A stretch of 64,000 nt of DNA, taken from Cyclospora cayetanensis. Taxonomy: Eukaryota > Apicomplexa > Conoidasida > Eucoccidiorida > Eimeriidae. The position numbers were made by a program, and so were the translations under genes. Positions 45,644 through 56,450 of the stretch are shown one piece after another (the stretch's first letter is position 1; the number at the start of each line of letters is the position of its first letter). The stretch covers positions 186,001-250,000 of the forward strand of contig NW_020312347.1 in NCBI RefSeq assembly GCF_002999335.1, read 5' to 3'. The notes under the pieces were generated by a model that ran no database searches, had not been told where the DNA came from, and saw nothing but the letters and a program-made list of their open reading frames with translations.

Positions 45644-47212
45644 ATGGCCGCTAGTTCCTCCGCTTCGCTGGAATTCCGCAGCCTCCTGGCTGTCTTCTTG
45701 TGGTGGCTGACGGCGCTGACGGCTCTGGAATCGCCCCCCTGCGTCCTCTCCTGCAGACTTGAACCACCCCCCATCTTGCTGCGCTGCGAAGGGAAAGAGG
45801 GGCCCGTGTCTTTGTCGCGGGGAATAAGGCAGTCGAGGCACTTGAGCGCATGGCTGCGGGGGTACAAAGCCCGAGACACGGCCACGCAGCGCCGCTTTAC
45901 ACCGGGCTTTCAGACCCTCGATTTGATAAAGGTACTTGCGCCCACCCCCTTACCCCTCTCCCCCACGCTCCAGTGCAATGCAGTTCAGTGCGACGCAGCG
46001 TATTGCAGTGCGCGCCGCCTCCCGTGGCTTGAAGGCCGTCGCGCATAGTCCCGCCGAATTGTGTGCCTCCATCCTTCGAGGGCGAGGTGTCCAACGACAC
46101 CCGCCGTGCGCTGTGCGTTGTTGCGCCTTGTTGCCCAAAGATCTTTGGCCGTCTTTCCGGAGCCTCCCCCGTAGGAAGCGCTCTCTGCAGTCCGCGCGAG
46201 TCTACGGCGACAGCTGCTCAGGAAAGCCTCGACGCGGAGGCGCCTAAGGCGCGTGACGGCAGCTCCAAAGCGTATAGCGTGGGGGCGTGGCTGGAGACAC
46301 ACCAGCCCTTGCTGAGGGGCCGTCGTTCTAGAAAGCTCGAAAACGCGCGCAAGGGGGAAAAGCGGACCGAAAAGCAGCCATGGGAGCAGCTGTTCCTCAT
46401 AGAAGAGGAGAAATCCGAGGCGGGGCAGCCCCCTCCTGCCGGCAGCCTGCAGCAGCAGCAGCGAAGACTTACCTTTACGCAGTTTTGCGCGGCAACGCAA
46501 GCACTCCCCTTCTTATGGCCTACCACTGCGAATACAGGACAGGCGCCCTTAGGCATACGCGTCGTACCTGGTGCGGCTTCGCCAAAGGGCCTCTTTTTAA
46601 ATTGCGCACAGGCGCGCGCTAAGAAGTCCAGTTGCACGGGCGTATTTGTTGAGGCTCCGGACGAAAGGCACCCAACTCCCGCCGCTCTTCTCTGCTTCCC
46701 CCCTGCTCCCCCCTCCCGCATAACGTTCACTTGCCCTGCAACGCCCTCCAAATTCGACTCCCTCCTCCCCTCCTGTAGCTGATTGCAGCCTGCGGTGCTC
46801 TGTGCTCTGAGTCTGCGTGCAGTCGCCAATGAAGAATTCCTACAGATATGCAGGCGCATGCGCATGCGCATGCGCAGCGTGGCCGACGCCCCGCCCAAAA
46901 AGGGCCCCCAGAAGTTCTCGTGGGCACACATCAACGACTTTGTCGGACAAGAGCCAATAGCGTCGGATGCACTTGGTTCGTTTAAAGAGCAACGCTGCTT
47001 GCGCTGAGGTTTAAACACAAAAGCCGCGCGATACACTAAACCCTCAAACACACACGCGAAGGAACCTTGTGCGCCTCCGCGTGGCGATTGCGCTCTGCAC
47101 AGAGTGCGTCTTTCGCTCTTTTCTCGGAGGTGCCGGCTCATCTGCGGACTGGATGGACCGAGAAGACCTTTCGCGGTGTATTTGGAAGTGGTCTCCTGTT
47201 GACGGTAGGAGT
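45644..47212 (+). CDS. tentative secreted protein, several exons, unknown function
   Basis: The start MAASSSASLEFRSLLAVFLWWLTALTAL is a good signal peptide (shown in part). The frame runs to a strong donor at 45931 (ATAAAG|GTACTT) after a Lys/Arg/Thr-rich stretch typical of a transit-like region. An open segment at about 46083-46570 (GAWLETHQPLLRGRR, LTFTQFCAATQALPFLW) may continue it. Two further splice-flanked segments carry plausible coding sequence: 46812-46978 (KFSWAHINDFVGQEP) and 47130-47204 (VPAHLRTGWTEKTFRG). Phases between them were not fully checked, and I recognise no family. A signal peptide followed by a basic region would fit an apicoplast-targeted protein, but that is inference. 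Confidence 0.35.
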
Positions 47213-48261
47213 CAAGAAGAAGGGGCCTACCCCTCCTTCGTGGATGCGCAAACAGACTCGCCGCGCGCGTCACATGAAGGAAAGGTCCTCCTGGCACACA
47301 GCCTTTCGAGACTTTCTTTTTTTCTGGCCTATTCGTGTGTCTCTCGGCGCAAAAACGTGCAGCCTAGCATGCAGAGCGCTAGCCGGGATATGTGTGCAAT
47401 CTTTTGAAGGGCTCGTGGATGATCCTTGCGGGGATGCCCTCCTCCACGCCCTGTCTGTCAGCTTGGACAGTCAAGCAGCAAAGTATCTGCGTAACTCTAC
47501 ACCAAGTGTGTGAGGCTTGGCTGTGCTACGTTGGATTGATAGACACCTCCGCACAACAGGGCCTGAACGTGTATGCAACTGCGGCTGTGCAGGCGTCATG
47601 GATTGGGAGCAGTTTCTCTTCTTCCTGAACGCGTCCCCTCAGAACGGCTTGCTGGGCGCAGTAGACTGACGCGAGCGCATTCTTGTTCACAAGATGAGGA
47701 AGGAACCTCCTAGCAAGGAGACAACAGCACAGAAGCTGCTCTCCTTTGTGCAGCAGCTACAACATACACAGCTCCTACAGCTTCTCTGCTTAGCAGAAAT
47801 CCATCTGCAAAGGCGTTTCACGGAAGTACATAAAATATGACTGGGCGCCGATAATTTTTAGTGTCAATGCTGTGAATCCCGCAAAGATATCAATTTTAAA
47901 TGGTGCCAGCACTTTGTAAGACCTGATATGCACCCTAATTTACACAGAACAAAAGAGCCCGCGCCGAAGGTAGAACGAAAAGTCCGACAAGAGAGCGTTA
48001 GCGCTACCAACGGCGCAGACGGGGCCATCTTTTAGTTCCGCAAAATGTGTCATTTAGTCTAGTTTTACACATACAGCCCAAGGAGGACGCTCATCATGTG
48101 AATCGATTTCTTCATGCTTACCACAGTTACAGCGGCCGATGCAACATGCGAGACGCAGTGCCGGTCTTTTTCTTCTACTTCGCTTGTCCCCACACAATGG
48201 GTGAGCTGCGAAGAAAAAAGGATTTACGACGCAAACCTAGGGCAGTGCCTTACAGGCTGGA
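47213..48261. other. intergenic, no gene supported
   Basis: Open plus frame at 47392-47628 has no motif. The right part is the 3' flank of the minus-strand gene ending at 48262. Confidence 0.45.
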
Positions 48262-50044
48262 TCACGACTGCACCGCGTTTATTGCATGGATGATCCTCTG
48301 CAGACCCTTAATACTTTGCTCCCTCCGGCCATCTCGGAGAGCGAAGAGCAAATCACAGGGAAAGTCGCTGTCTAGCACGGCAGTTATGCCACCTGGTGTA
48401 GTCCTACCCGCAAGAATTCCTTCTCCTGAATCGCGCAAAACCCAGAGTCAAGCTTTCTGAGACAAAGTGCAGCGCACCTTCAACTCATGCTCAAAGACGT
48501 ATTTCCTTTTGAGGCCTCCCACCTCCTGCTGCCCTCCGTGGTTGCCCTAGGTGTTAAATATCTGTATCCCCTTCTAGCATATCAAAGAGACCACTCACTA
48601 GCAGGGAAAATCATGTTCAGCCCTTTACCAGTCTTCTCCCCTACGCGCGCAGTGCTGCGCTGTGCACCACCTACAACCATCTCGCCGCTTCCCACCCCCC
48701 AACACTATCCACCTGCCTACGGAGAGCCTCACACAATCACCATATGCAGCCTGCAGCATCTGCAAACATACCCTGATGATGATGAGAGCTCCCACGCAGC
48801 TGCCACTGCGCACTGTACGTTTTTACTAGCTCCGGAGGCAGACAAATCGAGCGCCGGCCAACAACGGAGGTGCCGAGGAAGGCGTCCAGCCCCGCAGATG
48901 TTTCAATGATCAACCTGTGCAGATCGTAGTCCATGTACGCAGCATTTTGAGCTAGCTAAGGCATCAAGCACTGCCTGCGTTCTGCACTTACTGCCCTTCC
49001 GACACAGCTGCCCTCTGCTCTACAAGAACCCCCTCCCACCACCTCCCACCTCTACCCCAAATCAGCCAAAGATACAACACGCGCGCAACTCGCAGCGCGG
49101 AAAAATCGCCCCGAACGCACTCTGTATCAGCCTTACCAACGACTCCAAAGCCGCAAAATTCTGCCTCGAAGAGCGTCTTGAGTTGTAGACTACGCTGCGC
49201 ACAGTCCAGACGAGTGTGTGGAGCTGTAGTGTCCTGCATGATGCCACACATCACTCCCGGCATATGTGAGCTGCAGCAGCCCGCCAACTTGAACTACCTG
49301 CAGACCCGCAGCGCACACGAATAAAGAGGCATGAGACATAAAGAGGCATGAGAAAGCCGGACATATATATAGGTATATATATACCTGTATACATATATGC
49401 ATGTATACATATATATACCTATACATACATATATATGGAACGGCGCATCCACTGAGTGTACCCCGTGGCAACAGGAACCCTCCGCGATCCTTTGAAGATC
49501 ACGCTGCATATATGCATGCATGATGTAAAAAGAGGCACCTATTCTCCCTCCTTCTCTAGAAGCGAACCCATCCGCTCACCCGGCGACAGCGTGCACACCT
49601 GATGCTTGCATCGGACTTCTCGTACGGCAGCTCGATTAATACAAAAGTGCCTTTTGCCCTCAGTTGCCGCAAACAATTCAGCAGCTGCGACCCTCCAGGT
49701 TCTAGGAAGAAGTCGGTGCAGTTAGGCCCCGAGCCCTCCGTGGAGGCCCTGCTGTCGCCCGATGAAAGCATGGAGAACGGCTCCATTCCAAGGATTATCC
49801 GCCCGGTCAGCCGCTTAGTATGGTCTTTGAGTGTTCTACCAAGAATCCAAAGGGCCCCTCTTTCTCGATCGGCAAGAGGGACGCGCATTCCGCCACTGCG
49901 AAGAGCCGGTGGATGCCCTTCGAGCGTCGGACGTCCGACGGAGCGCGCCCGCCTGCCTGAAAGCAACCCCCTCGATTCTCTACGCGTGGACGGAGAAGTC
50001 TTCCGTCTGATACCCTGAGGGGCACACTTAGGCCGGGTCCACAT
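48262..50044 (-). CDS. unrecognised multi-exon gene, 5' end open
   Basis: Strong splice sites and matching phases support a real gene, but I cannot name the family. An exon ending at 49599 (NCLRQLRAKGTFVLIELPY, EKSDASI) joins in phase to one at about 49138-49276 (SSHMPGVMCGIMQDTTAPH, SLQLKTLFEAEFCGFG). That joins in phase to an exon from about 48946 down to about 48827 (AQNAAYMDYDLHRLIIETS, AGLDAFLGTSVVGRRS). A terminal exon at 48262-48425 reads GEGILAGRTTPGGITAVLDS, FPCDLLFALRDGRRE and ends INAVQS. The phase from 48827 to 48425 does not close, so one more exon probably lies between. Upstream, 50900-51030 (VGPWCECLGHPADRRALIK) could be a further 5' exon. Residue pattern suggests a soluble folded protein. 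No membrane segment or signal peptide is seen. Confidence 0.58.
49355..49440. repeat. TA-rich microsatellite in intron
   Basis: ATATATAGGTATATATATAC-like units between exons of the unrecognised minus-strand gene. Confidence 0.8.
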
Positions 50045-51337
50045 GCGCCTCTGTCATGGCACACGAGCACGTAACGGGGGTATTAGCTTGCCGGGAGGGG
50101 GGAACTGCCGCTTCGGCTTTTTGAAATCCTTCGCTGCCTGAGACTCTGTCCCGTTGCGTGCCTTTGGCGGCCCCGTTATCGCCGCTTCTCCAGCTGCTAA
50201 CGCGCCTCTGGATCGTGCAGGTGCACATTCCTGAGAAGAGCTTCGAGTTGAAAACGGGGTCTGCCGGCTGCGGCCCGCAGCAGTGGTCAGAAAGCAGCCC
50301 CGAGGAGGCCAGCACGGGTCTACCCCTATCGGGGGGACCCCACTCGTGCTTGCTGTCCGCGTGGCCGAGAAGCTTAAAGGCCCCCCTGCCTTCCGAAAGC
50401 GCCCTCCCCTCTGCCTGCTGGCCCCCCCCACTCCTCTCCCCACCGCCCCCTTGCCCGCTTCCGCGGCAGCGGCGGGGTGTCCTCTCGCATCAGCAGCATG
50501 AGCAGCAGAAATGCCGTGGTCCTGACCTGCGTCCTGCGCTGGCGTTAGACCGGAAACCCACACCATAGTGGACATGCAGTCCGAAAGGCCGCATACTAGG
50601 GCCTCCTGCACTGCGGCGTCACGACGGAGGAGAGTAGCGTCCCTCCAGAGGCACGCGCAGTGATGCGGTGATGCACACTGCGTGACGGTGGCCCCTACAA
50701 GCGAGGCGCAACGCTCGCAAGTCGTGTAGATTTTTGACTCGCACGAGGGCCGCAGGGGCCCTTAGGAGTCCTGTTTTTCCTCGGCCGCGAAGCCGCCACA
50801 TTCTTCGCCCCTGCCGCCGCCTCCCCCCCTCCTCCGAAGGAGCAGCGACTTCTGCTGTACCCCCCCACGACCCCACGTCCTTCTTCCTTCCGGCACCGCG
50901 AGGCGCTCCCCCGCTGCTCGGCTGCCAGTTCAAAGGCCTTGATGAGAGCTCTCCTGTCAGCGGGGTGACCCAAACACTCGCACCAAGGGCCGACGCCCTC
51001 CTCGCCCTCGCCCGCCTTAGGCACCCATAGCTCTGCGGAAGCGATGGGGCGTGCCCACGAGAACCGGGGTTGCGGATCGCAAGTTGTTACGCTCATCTCC
51101 TTTAAAGTCGCAACCAATCAAAGATACGGAGCCATCTGGTGGGGCGGCTCGCAAGGAGGTCCCTGTTCCCCCACGGGAAGTAGCCAGTTAAACGCCTCTC
51201 CCAAAAACCCAGCGCAGCGCTCGCCCCCAAAGGCTTGTGCAAATGGCCAGCCCAGTAGAGCCATAAGCACACGCGAATAAACCAAAAGAGCGCAGGCACC
51301 GGGGCCTCAGGCAAAAGACTTCACCGGCGCGCCGCCA
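50045..51337. other. possible 5' part of the unrecognised gene
   Basis: High-GC sequence with several open minus frames (50054-50611, 50695-51117, 51102-51314). 50900-51030 is the most coding-like. No motif allows a call. Confidence 0.35.
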
Positions 51338-51545
51338 ACCGTACAGCCACATATACATAGACATACAGGGAACCCCAACACAGGCACCTACACTCACAGA
51401 TACCGATACTGATATCCATACAGATACAGACATACATAGATACTGATATGCGCAATTACAGATGTGCATACAGATACACACATACAAATACATATGCACA
51501 CACTTATACACGCATACTCACATATACACACATATATACATACAC
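51338..51545. repeat. CA/TA microsatellite beside the apicoplast insert
   Basis: ACATATACATAGACATACA and CAGATACAGATAC-like units over about 200 bp, ending 165 bp left of the plastid-like DNA. Confidence 0.8.
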
Positions 51546-51713
51546 GTATATTAGCAGCCATTCTAGCTAACCCAAAAGCCCTAGTCCGAACGGTTTGGGC
51601 TCCGACGTAAAAGTGTGTGCCATCTGTGTGTAAGCGTGCAGGCACGCATGGCTTTTGAGTGAGCGCATGCATGTACATATGCGCATTTACGCTCCCCGCT
51701 CTCACGCGCATTT

Positions 51714-51784
51714 TAAAGAGATAGGAATTGAACCTATGTAGAATGAAATCAAAATCCGTCGCCATACCACCTGACTAATCTTTA
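51714..51784 (-). tRNA. trnQ: plastid-type tRNA-Gln (UUG), within the insert, slightly decayed
   Basis: A 71-nt cloverleaf can be drawn. The acceptor stem TAAAGAT/CTCTTTA pairs in 6 of 7 positions. The D arm is GTCA..TGGC. The anticodon loop TTTTGAT gives anticodon TTG. The T arm is ATAGG TTCAATT CCTAT. It resembles chloroplast trnQ (core ACGGATTTTGAT). The anticodon stem has a mismatch (ACGGA against TTCAT), suggesting decay after transfer. Not expected to be expressed from the nucleus. Confidence 0.75.
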
Positions 51785-51889
51785 TACTATCTTATTATAA
51801 GTTGGGATATTGAAAAAGCATTGACTAATAAAATTTTTATGTATTCAGGCTCGTTTAAAAAAATTTAATTTAGGAAAACAAATTACGGC

Positions 51890-52553
51890 AAAATTTTCAA
51901 AAAACTGAAACATATTAATGTAGGATCTATCGGGCATGTAGATCATTAAAAAAACTACAAAAACTGCAGCAATTATATCTTGTCTATCTAAAATAAATAA
52001 TGCAAAAGCAAAAAGTTATTCAGAGTTGATTCTGCTCCCGAAGAGACAGCTAGAGCAATTACAGTTGATAATTCTCATGTAGAATATGAGACTTCTTTAC
52101 GTCATCTCGCTCATATTGATTGTCCAAGTCATGCAGATTATATTAAAAATATGAGTACAGGTGCTGCACAGATGGATGGTGCTATTTTAGTTTTGTCTGC
52201 TACAAGTGGCCCTTTGCCTCAATCACGTAAACATTTATTATTTGCTAAAAAGGTAGTAACTAGTATAATTGCACTTCTAAATAAAGTAGATATCGTGGAA
52301 GATAATGAATTATCAGAATTAGTAGAAATAAAAGTAAGAGAATTATTAGATACTTGTGAGTTTAATGGAAATTCGGCTCAAATTATACAGGGATCTGCTA
52401 AAAAGCTTTAGAAGCTATGAATAATAATTTTTTTAATGATAATGGGTAAATAATTGGAAAGAATTGATAAATGCTGTATATGCATCAGTTATCGAGCCTA
52501 AACGAGAATGAAATAAACCATTTTTACTACCTATAGAAGATATTTTTCAATTA
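51890..52553 (+). pseudogene. tufA: broken apicoplast tufA (EF-Tu GTPase domain), truncated
   Basis: Translation in shifting frames follows plastid EF-Tu from its start (KIFKKLK, HINVGSIGHVDH) through [70 protein letters not shown] to NNWKELINAVYASVIEPKRE and PFLLPIEDIF. The P-loop reads GHVDH then TAA at 51947 where EF-Tu has GHVDHGKTT. There are frameshifts near 51950, 52030 and 52405, and Gly is changed in DCPGHADY. A TGA at 52509 would be read as Trp in coccidian apicoplasts. It stops at the domain 1/2 junction, so more than a third of the gene is missing. Non-functional. Confidence 0.88.
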
Positions 52554-52656
52554 CAGACGCATCCCGCAGCACAAAACGTCGGACCCACCCTCAACCACAA
52601 GACGCCCAGCCGTTCGGAGCGTATGGAATGTACAACACATGCAGATTTTCACTCAC

Positions 52657-52770
52657 CCTCATGATGGCCAACCCCGTGGGCGCTTTGTTTAGAACAACAC
52701 TCTGGGCGCAACAAGGCGTGGAGCTCATCAGCAACACGACCCCCAGCAACGTGGCGGCTTCCTCCAAGGT
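52657..52770 (-). CDS. isolated exon of an unknown minus-strand gene
   Basis: A 114-nt, 38-codon open segment flanked by an acceptor (GTGTAG) and a near-consensus donor (AGG|GTGAGT), phase 0 to 0. It reads TLEEAATLLGVVLLMSSTPC and ends VVLNKAPTGLAIMR. No family recognised. It lies only about 100 bp right of the apicoplast insert, on the same strand as the unrecognised gene at 48-50 kb. It may belong to that gene, which would place the insert in an intron, or to another one. Confidence 0.4.
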
Positions 52771-53499
52771 CTACACACCAGCAAACTTCAAAAAGCCCCA
52801 ACGGCAAGGCCACAGTGGGGGTGGCACGAAGACACAGCTTCACACTGCTGCAGACTGGCAAGACTCCCCAGACCACCCCTTTTTGCACACGAACATTAGC
52901 GCTCCTTGGGAAGAAGCAAGAGCGTTGCTGCCCGCTCTGCAGGAGGGACGGGCGGGGGGAAACGGGCAGGGTGCCAAGGACAATATGCAGAGGAAATAGG
53001 CCAGGTGGAGAGGAGAACATACAGGAAGAATACGCCAGGTGGCGGAAAGCAAAAGTTTGTGGTAAAGCAAAGAACCTGCGACATGCTGACCGGGAGGGCT
53101 GCCAAAGAAGGATCACTGAAAAGGCTGCCTTCCGCGAGGCAGCAGTATCAGATAAAGAGGCATTCGACAATCGACCATGGTGCCCCCATCCGAGGGAAGA
53201 CCGGCACCAGGAGGAAAGAAAGCAGCCGAAAGAGGCTTTCTTCCATAATGAATGAGCCAGTGCTCACGGCTACACCCGAAAAATGCAGCATTTCACACCC
53301 ACCGCGAGCCTGAGCATTTTGAACGCTCACTGCAGCAAGACCTGATGGTGAAAGAAACTAACATAAGAGAGTTATCTGCAGGAAATATTATTCCGAAGCT
53401 TCGCTAAGCTACAATGGAAGAAAACAAGCCAGAAATCGATGGCGGGGACCGGGTCCTCTGCCGCTTTTGGCTCGTGTACGGCGATGAGTTGTCACAATC
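52771..53499. other. no gene recognised
   Basis: GC-rich sequence with overlapping frames on both strands and no motif. It may hold upstream exons of the segment at 52657-52770. Confidence 0.4.
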
Positions 53500-53745
53500 T
53501 TAATTTAATGCTAGTGAGCACCTCCAAAATACCTTCTTTGTTCTGCCCGTGTCCCTCAGAGTTCCCGAAATGAAGGGAGCGACATTTAGGTTGTGCGTAG
53601 TTGTATCCTCTGAGTAGCCCCCGTATTCACTGTCAGTTTCGCAGAGCGCAATTAGAGCACATGCATATACCATTGCGTCTCCTTCTACCGAGCTGATGCT
53701 ACTCTGCATTACATAAATTATAAGACTGGCAAGGCAATCAGTCAA
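53500..53745 (-). repeat. dispersed degenerate repeat, third copy
   Basis: An open minus frame whose end (LNVAPFISGTLRDTGRTKK) lines up with the right arm of the inverted pair (SGIMRGTGRSAMERYENTL). The shared DNA core is CTGCCCGTG(C/T)CCCTCA. Similarity is clear but patchy. Confidence 0.55.
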
Positions 53746-53989
53746 CTCCTTACTAATTCACAGGTATATATAGTTAGGGCAGCTACATTTTTCTCCGCCC
53801 GTTTTAGAACACAAGCCTGAATGTCCCGCACCTGTCTATTGGAACGAAGAACGTTTATATAAGCGCAAAAGTTTCCGTCCTACTGCCACTCTTCAGGCAT
53901 GTCGAACCGCTGGAAACACTGCAAGTGGGAAACTACATGTGTGATACAATCGCTACAGAGAAGCCGCAGACACAAAAAACTCACATACT

Positions 53990-55960
53990 AGCTAGTAACG
54001 AATGGGAACCAAACCAACACGGCCGCGAAGGTGCGATGGCTCGCTGTTGTAGTCGGCTGATATGTGTGAGCCTCTTGCTATGCAACAACAGAAGTGAAAT
54101 GTGAGTGGTATCGAAGGACCCTTCATTTCAGCAGTGTATCCGCGCTTTATAGAGCAGTTTCTGCATGCAGTCACAGGCATTTCATGCAGAGCAGTCAACA
54201 TCAAAGCCCAAAATGCGGTGTAGGAAGAATGTAGAGACATTCTTCCCGCGTTCCTGCACAAATGTGCGTGCATGGAAACACAAACCATGCGCTGGGCAAA
54301 AACAATCGCCAAAGAACACGCGGTTTACTATTCGTGGTAACTAATGCCTCATACTAAGCACACCGTGAATTTCCCAGCAGCTACCAAAGCCCACAGCAGC
54401 TCTTTCGCCAACCACAATGCTAAACATTCTCCCTATCCTCCACAAAACTAACGTCAAGTGTGTCCTACGCGCTCAGCAGTCCTAGAGTCCAGCATTCCCT
54501 GGATCCCCGTGGATCATCCGTCTCTACAAGGGCTACTTGCCTGCGTAACAAAAAGTAAAATGGGAGGACTGAAAACTTCTTTAGAAAGCCGATATTAACA
54601 GTTGTGGGGCGCCCCTAACTTCCAGCCAATCCAGATAGAAACAGAGTACTATTTCATGAAGAGGTAGTCATACCTGTAGCTACCTGGCCACAAACTTCTT
54701 CGTCCTGTTGTTTCCTAGTGTACCTCATAATGCATGTCGATCAACCAGGACCAAATCTTCAGGCTTGAAATGCATTGATGAAGAATGCATATAATTCCGT
54801 GCTTTTCTTTCGTAACCTTTTTGCATTCCTTGGCGCGTAATGACCAGCTCTCCTCCCAGTGCGTGCACCACTAGGAGTGGCTGCTCACCGCAGACCACCG
54901 GGTCCAGGCCCGTGGAGGAAATGGGCTCCGCAGTATGGATTAGGGATATGAGAGCAGCAGCGGGTAGCAGAGCGTACTGCTGCATCGAAAGTTCACTCAG
55001 CAGTTGGAAAAAGCTGAAGCCAAGGACTTCGATTTTTAACAGCATAGCGTCCTAAATGCAGCAAAACAGTGCGGTAGGCGCGCTCTGTCTGATTATTTAC
55101 TTTGGGGTGCTTCGCACTGGTTAATGAAAAACGCCAGAACGCACGAACTAGATTCAAATCCCTAGTTTAAGGATTCTCCAGGAGAATCTGTAAAGCTTCT
55201 AGACGTCAATCAAAGAGAACTAATTGGGCCGCTTTTTGAGCCATTACAGAAGCAAAGCAAGGGATGAAATGGGCATGTTGGCTGAGTCTGTGGACAAAGA
55301 CGTAGATGCTATCTAGACCCTAATCCTGCTGCACTTGTCCAACAACACAGTCCATAGTCAGATTAGTCCAAGCCCTTTAAAGACACACTAAGCTTTGCAA
55401 AAGGCTGCTTCAAAAGAACTGCGCGGACATCCCCTCGCGATCTGGGCATGGCAGTGCATCCGGCTCTTCTGCAAGACGCATCCCAGGACACCACAAAGAT
55501 CTTAAGCTTTCCCACTCTGGTGTGTCCCACTATGTCCTTAAGAACGTGATGGTATGCTTTGCGCAAAAATGCATTGCAGAGGGAAGTCGGGATGCACAAG
55601 CGACAAAGCTCCCGTCTTGTTCCGGACCACAGCAAGCCATCCTAAATGCTAGTGATTCACCCTTCTTGACTTTGATACATCCTCTAATTTTGCCAAAATT
55701 CAGAGTGGTAAACCACAGACCCATGCACTGCAAATAGAAATCGCGAAATGTTGCAGATAAGAGTGGTTGGGCAGGACAATAGTAAACCACTGGTGCGGTA
55801 GGGGCGCGCCGGCGACCATGTAGGTAGTGCCTTTGATATACTTTGGTGTAGAGTCGTATTGCAGGAGGCACCCAAGCCAGCGAACAGCTTCACGAGCACC
55901 AAAGTCCTAAACCCCCCCAGCATACCTAGAAAATTGACGGTATATTCGGCCATTTAAATA
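53990..55960 (-). mobile_element. Ty3/gypsy-type LTR retroelement relic, copy 2
   Basis: On the minus strand, 55500-55635 matches the integrase zinc-binding domain (RLCIPTSLCNAFLRKAYHH, VGHTRVGKL). 55130-55480 corresponds to the broken core. 54725-55045 is open and reads LLSELSMQQYALLPAAAL, ISSTGLDPVVCGEQPL and KARNYMHSSSMHFKPEDLVL, matching the end of the gypsy integrase (STG.SP....G..P and the ...F..GDLVLV block). DNA homology to copy 1 runs from about 54470 to 55640. 55684-55953 may be remains of RNase H. Stops and frameshifts throughout, so not functional. No LTRs or chromodomain were identified. Confidence 0.78.
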
Positions 55961-56279
55961 ATACCCACACATCTTCTTTCACACCCCAGGACACCATATA
56001 GAGCTTCTTCCCCACAATGAATACCGCTGCTTAGTGACGGTGAAGAGCTAAAATTTACACGGAATAATTGAGTCGTTTGGAGAATCCAGAGCCTGTTGGA
56101 AGAGAGTAGCATCTATTTTAGGCTAAGCTACGCTTCAACACCTCCTACACTGGTTAGATCTGTGGACAAATCTCTAAAATTTATTTTATGATTTGTGTGT
56201 TCGTATATCTTTTTACGTACAAAGGTACTATTAGCTAGACACAAGAAGTAATGCTGTGTGCATATGTTCTAAGGGCTGT

Positions 56280-56450
56280 GTGCAAGCAACTGCGAATACC
56301 AGGAGTGTCGAAAGTATGCAGCAACGCGCAATACAGCTGCCTATCTCTCATAAACTCGAAAATTTTGAGGGACGCGGGTGAGGGACGGAGGGTCTTCTTT
56401 TATAATCCACTCAATAACGTTCTATCAAGTTTGTTTAGAGTCAATAGTTA
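56280..56450 (+). repeat. dispersed degenerate repeat, fourth copy
   Basis: Matches the right part of 24820-25170: GGAGGGTCTTCTTTTATAAT here against GGAGGGTCTTGTTTTAGAAA there, then the ACATTCTCCAAAGTTTG-like end (ACGTTCTATCAAGTTTG). The matching translated segment is AQYSCLSLINSKILRDAGEG. Confidence 0.65.

Larger units (their letters stand above)
51711..52553. other. apicoplast-derived DNA inserted in nuclear DNA (NUPT)
   Basis: About 840 bp of strongly AT-rich DNA with abrupt borders to GC-rich sequence on both sides. It carries a tRNA-Gln on the minus strand and, on the plus strand, a broken tufA (plastid EF-Tu), an arrangement expected of apicoplast rather than nuclear DNA. The left border lies near 51711 and the right border near 52553, in the middle of tufA. 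A chimeric assembly is the main alternative. Confidence 0.85.

Noticed and set aside
46850..46880. Arg/Met repeat as a nuclear signal
   Set aside because: It comes from a short GCATGC repeat (CGCATGCGCATGCGCATGCG) and may not even be in an exon.
48487..48909. Plus-strand ORF of 140 codons
   Set aside because: It is antisense to the exon at 48827-48946 of the unrecognised minus-strand gene and lacks coding character.
49355..49440. Telomere or centromere-like TA block
   Set aside because: It is a short intronic microsatellite; no apicomplexan telomere unit (TTTAGGG type) occurs in the window.
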